This document shows, piece after piece, positions 6,011-6,625 of a DNA stretch of 6,625 nt. The notes beneath the pieces are model-generated. The model was not told the origin of the DNA. It made no database searches and was given only the letters and a program-made list of their open reading frames with translations. A program made the translations under genes and the position numbers. The stretch lies in NCBI GenBank assembly GCA_019120525.1, contig DWUW01000336.1:1-6625 (forward strand). Direction: 5' to 3'. The first letter of the stretch is position 1, and every line of letters begins with the position of its first letter. This DNA is from Candidatus Eisenbergiella stercorigallinarum (lineage in GTDB: Bacteria > Bacillota > Clostridia > Lachnospirales > Lachnospiraceae).

Positions 6011-6091
6011 TCACCAGTCCCTTTCTTCTTTTATTCCGGTCTCTTTTTCCAAAAATAAGAGTGGGCGAATCGCCCACTCTAGTCTGATCAT
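6011..6091 (-). CDS. Possible leader peptide upstream of rimP (26 codons)
   Basis: The ATG at 6091-6089 starts a 26-codon frame beginning MIRLEWAIRPLL and ending KEERDW, with TGA at 6013-6011. AAGG lies 8 bases upstream, close to the predicted transcript 5' end. The frame begins 8 bases before the terminator stem, reads through stem and U-run, and stops 4 bases before the rimP ATG; its UGG UGA end forms the GGUGA ribosome binding site of rimP. I recognise no homologue and see no run of regulatory codons. A frame this short can occur by chance; the case rests on its placement, not on its sequence. Confidence 0.3.
   Translation of the reverse strand: MIRLEWAIRPLLFLEKETGIKEERDW
6051..6080 (-). 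terminator. Intrinsic terminator in the rimP-nusA leader (likely attenuator)
   Basis: Minus strand: AGAGTGGGCG (6080-6071), loop ATT (6070-6068), CGCCCACTCT (6067-6058), a perfect 10-bp stem, followed by TATTTTT (6057-6051) and then GG. The U-run is broken by an A at its second position. On the plus strand the hairpin is followed by AGTCTGATCA, so it acts only in the minus direction. It can end marR transcripts, but because a promoter lies between marR and the hairpin, it also sits inside the leader of the rimP operon. A broken U-run is the kind of feature seen in NusA-stimulated terminators. Confidence 0.8.
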
Positions 6092-6100
6092 CTTATTAAC

Positions 6101-6136
6101 CTTATTCAGTATAGCACCGACTCCTCCGAAATGCAA
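6101..6136 (-). promoter_or_regulatory. Predicted extended -10 sigma-A promoter for the rimP-nusA operon
   Basis: Minus strand: TTGCAT (6136-6131; 3 of 6 match TTGACA), a 17-base spacer, and TATACT (6113-6108; 5 of 6 match TATAAT) preceded by TG one base upstream (TGCTATACT), a classic extended -10 that can offset a poor -35. Transcription would start about 6101-6103, giving a leader of about 95 bases. It is the best promoter I can see in the marR-rimP gap. Confidence 0.65.
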
Positions 6137-6145
6137 GGGATTTTC

Positions 6146-6586
6146 TCAAACATCTTCCAGATTCCGGATGATTTTTTCCGCGCAGGACAGAAATCCCTCC
6201 ATTTCCTCTTCGCTGATGTCCTTCCAAATCTGCTCGTCCATGCGGGAAAAGTTTTCGTGGACCTCTCCCGCCTTCCTTCTTCCTTCCTCTGTGAGAACGA
6301 TGAGAAAGGACCGGCGGCAGTCCGGATGCTTCCGCCTGCTCACGTATCCCGCCTCTTCCAGCTTATCCAGGCTTCTGGACAGCGTGGCCACATCCATGTT
6401 GCAGCGGTCGGCCAGCTCCCGCTGGCTCACATGATCCGCCTCAAACAGCTTGTTCAGGATCCGGGGCTGGCCCGGCGTCAGCCCGACCTTCTGAAAATAG
6501 GGATGAAGGATCCGCTTCCTGGCCGCTTCCATCCGGACCATGGCCTCTCTGATCTCTTTCTTTTCCATGCCTGTTTTCTTTTCCAT
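6146..6586 (-). CDS. MarR-family transcriptional regulator
   Basis: The 146-aa protein fits the MarR family, dimeric winged-helix repressors that usually respond to small aromatic or oxidative signals. Helices at both ends make the dimer interface. The DNA-binding part shows SQRELADRCNMDVATLSRSL (residues 54-73), with the recognition helix about 65-80, and the wing RRKHPDCRRSFLIVLTEEG (84-102), including the conserved Asp-x-Arg-Arg and LTxEG. Cys62, Cys90 and Cys135 are present, but nothing shows that they sense redox. ATG 6586 is favoured by AAAGGAGG 7 bases upstream; a second ATG at 6568 is less likely. The gene is separated from rimP by a promoter and terminator, so it is probably not part of that operon, and its target is likely an upstream neighbour outside the window. 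The specific ligand cannot be assigned. Confidence 0.92.
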   Translation of the reverse strand: MEKKTGMEKKEIREAMVRMEAARKRILHPYFQKVGLTPGQPRILNKLFEADHVSQRELADRCNMDVATLSRSLDKLEEAGYVSRRKHPDCRRSFLIVLTEEGRRKAGEVHENFSRMDEQIWKDISEEEMEGFLSCAEKIIRNLEDV

Positions 6587-6625
6587 ACCGTGCCCTCCTT
6601 TCCGGCCGTCATTCCGGTTCAGACT

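Noticed and set aside
6058..6080. Hairpin as a plus-strand or bidirectional terminator
   Set aside because: On the plus strand it is not followed by a T-run, and there is no plus-strand gene to terminate.
6587..6625. Promoter or operator upstream of the marR gene
   Set aside because: Only 39 bases are visible; beyond the Shine-Dalgarno they show a few CCGG strings but no promoter boxes or clear inverted repeat.

Overview
The window holds a translation and transcription-factor operon of the Bacillota (Firmicutes) type. Every gene I can support lies on the minus strand, so the reading order is from high to low coordinates: marR-family regulator, then rimP, nusA, rnpM (ylxR), ylxQ, infB, rbfA and the first 40 codons of an nrnA-like DHH phosphoesterase. 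The pair of small RNA-binding genes ylxR-ylxQ between nusA and infB is a Gram-positive hallmark. An nrnA-like gene directly after rbfA, no ylxP in between, and a GC-rich third codon position suggest a class Clostridia organism, possibly Lachnospiraceae. That placement is an inference from gene order and protein style, not a species call.

Right end (about 6146-6625): a complete MarR-type repressor gene with a strong ribosome binding site. The 139-base gap that follows (6007-6145) is the most informative non-coding stretch. It carries an extended -10 promoter (TTGCAT, 17-base spacer, TGCTATACT). Some 20 bases downstream of the likely transcription start is a 10-bp GC-rich hairpin followed by TATTTTT, which is an intrinsic terminator placed inside the 5' leader of rimP. 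The same leader contains a 26-codon open reading frame that starts just before the terminator, reads through it, and stops 4 bases before the rimP start codon. Together these look like an attenuation device at the head of the operon.

Centre and left (about 1-6006): rimP (30S maturation), nusA (pausing, termination and antitermination), rnpM and ylxQ (small RNA-binding proteins), infB (IF2), rbfA (cold-shock and 30S maturation factor) and nrnA (nanoRNA/pAp phosphatase). The genes are tightly packed: 10 bases between rimP and nusA, 39 between nusA and rnpM, an rnpM/ylxQ overlap, 12 bases between ylxQ and infB, 38 between infB and rbfA, and 0 between rbfA and nrnA. The two longest spacers each hold a small hairpin with the same CCGGC-NNN-GCCGG core just upstream of a weak, distant Shine-Dalgarno sequence.

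The products act on one theme. RimP and RbfA help assemble the 30S subunit, IF2 brings initiator tRNA to it, NusA links transcription to RNA folding and rRNA synthesis, RnpM/YlxQ act on structured RNA, and NrnA recycles the shortest RNA fragments. Departures from the usual pattern are an acidic, repeat-bearing C-terminal tail on NusA and a very long Arg/Gly-rich linker in IF2. I saw no tRNA, rRNA, CRISPR array, insertion sequence or convincing plus-strand gene. The core genes are ordinary; the unusual signals are regulatory.
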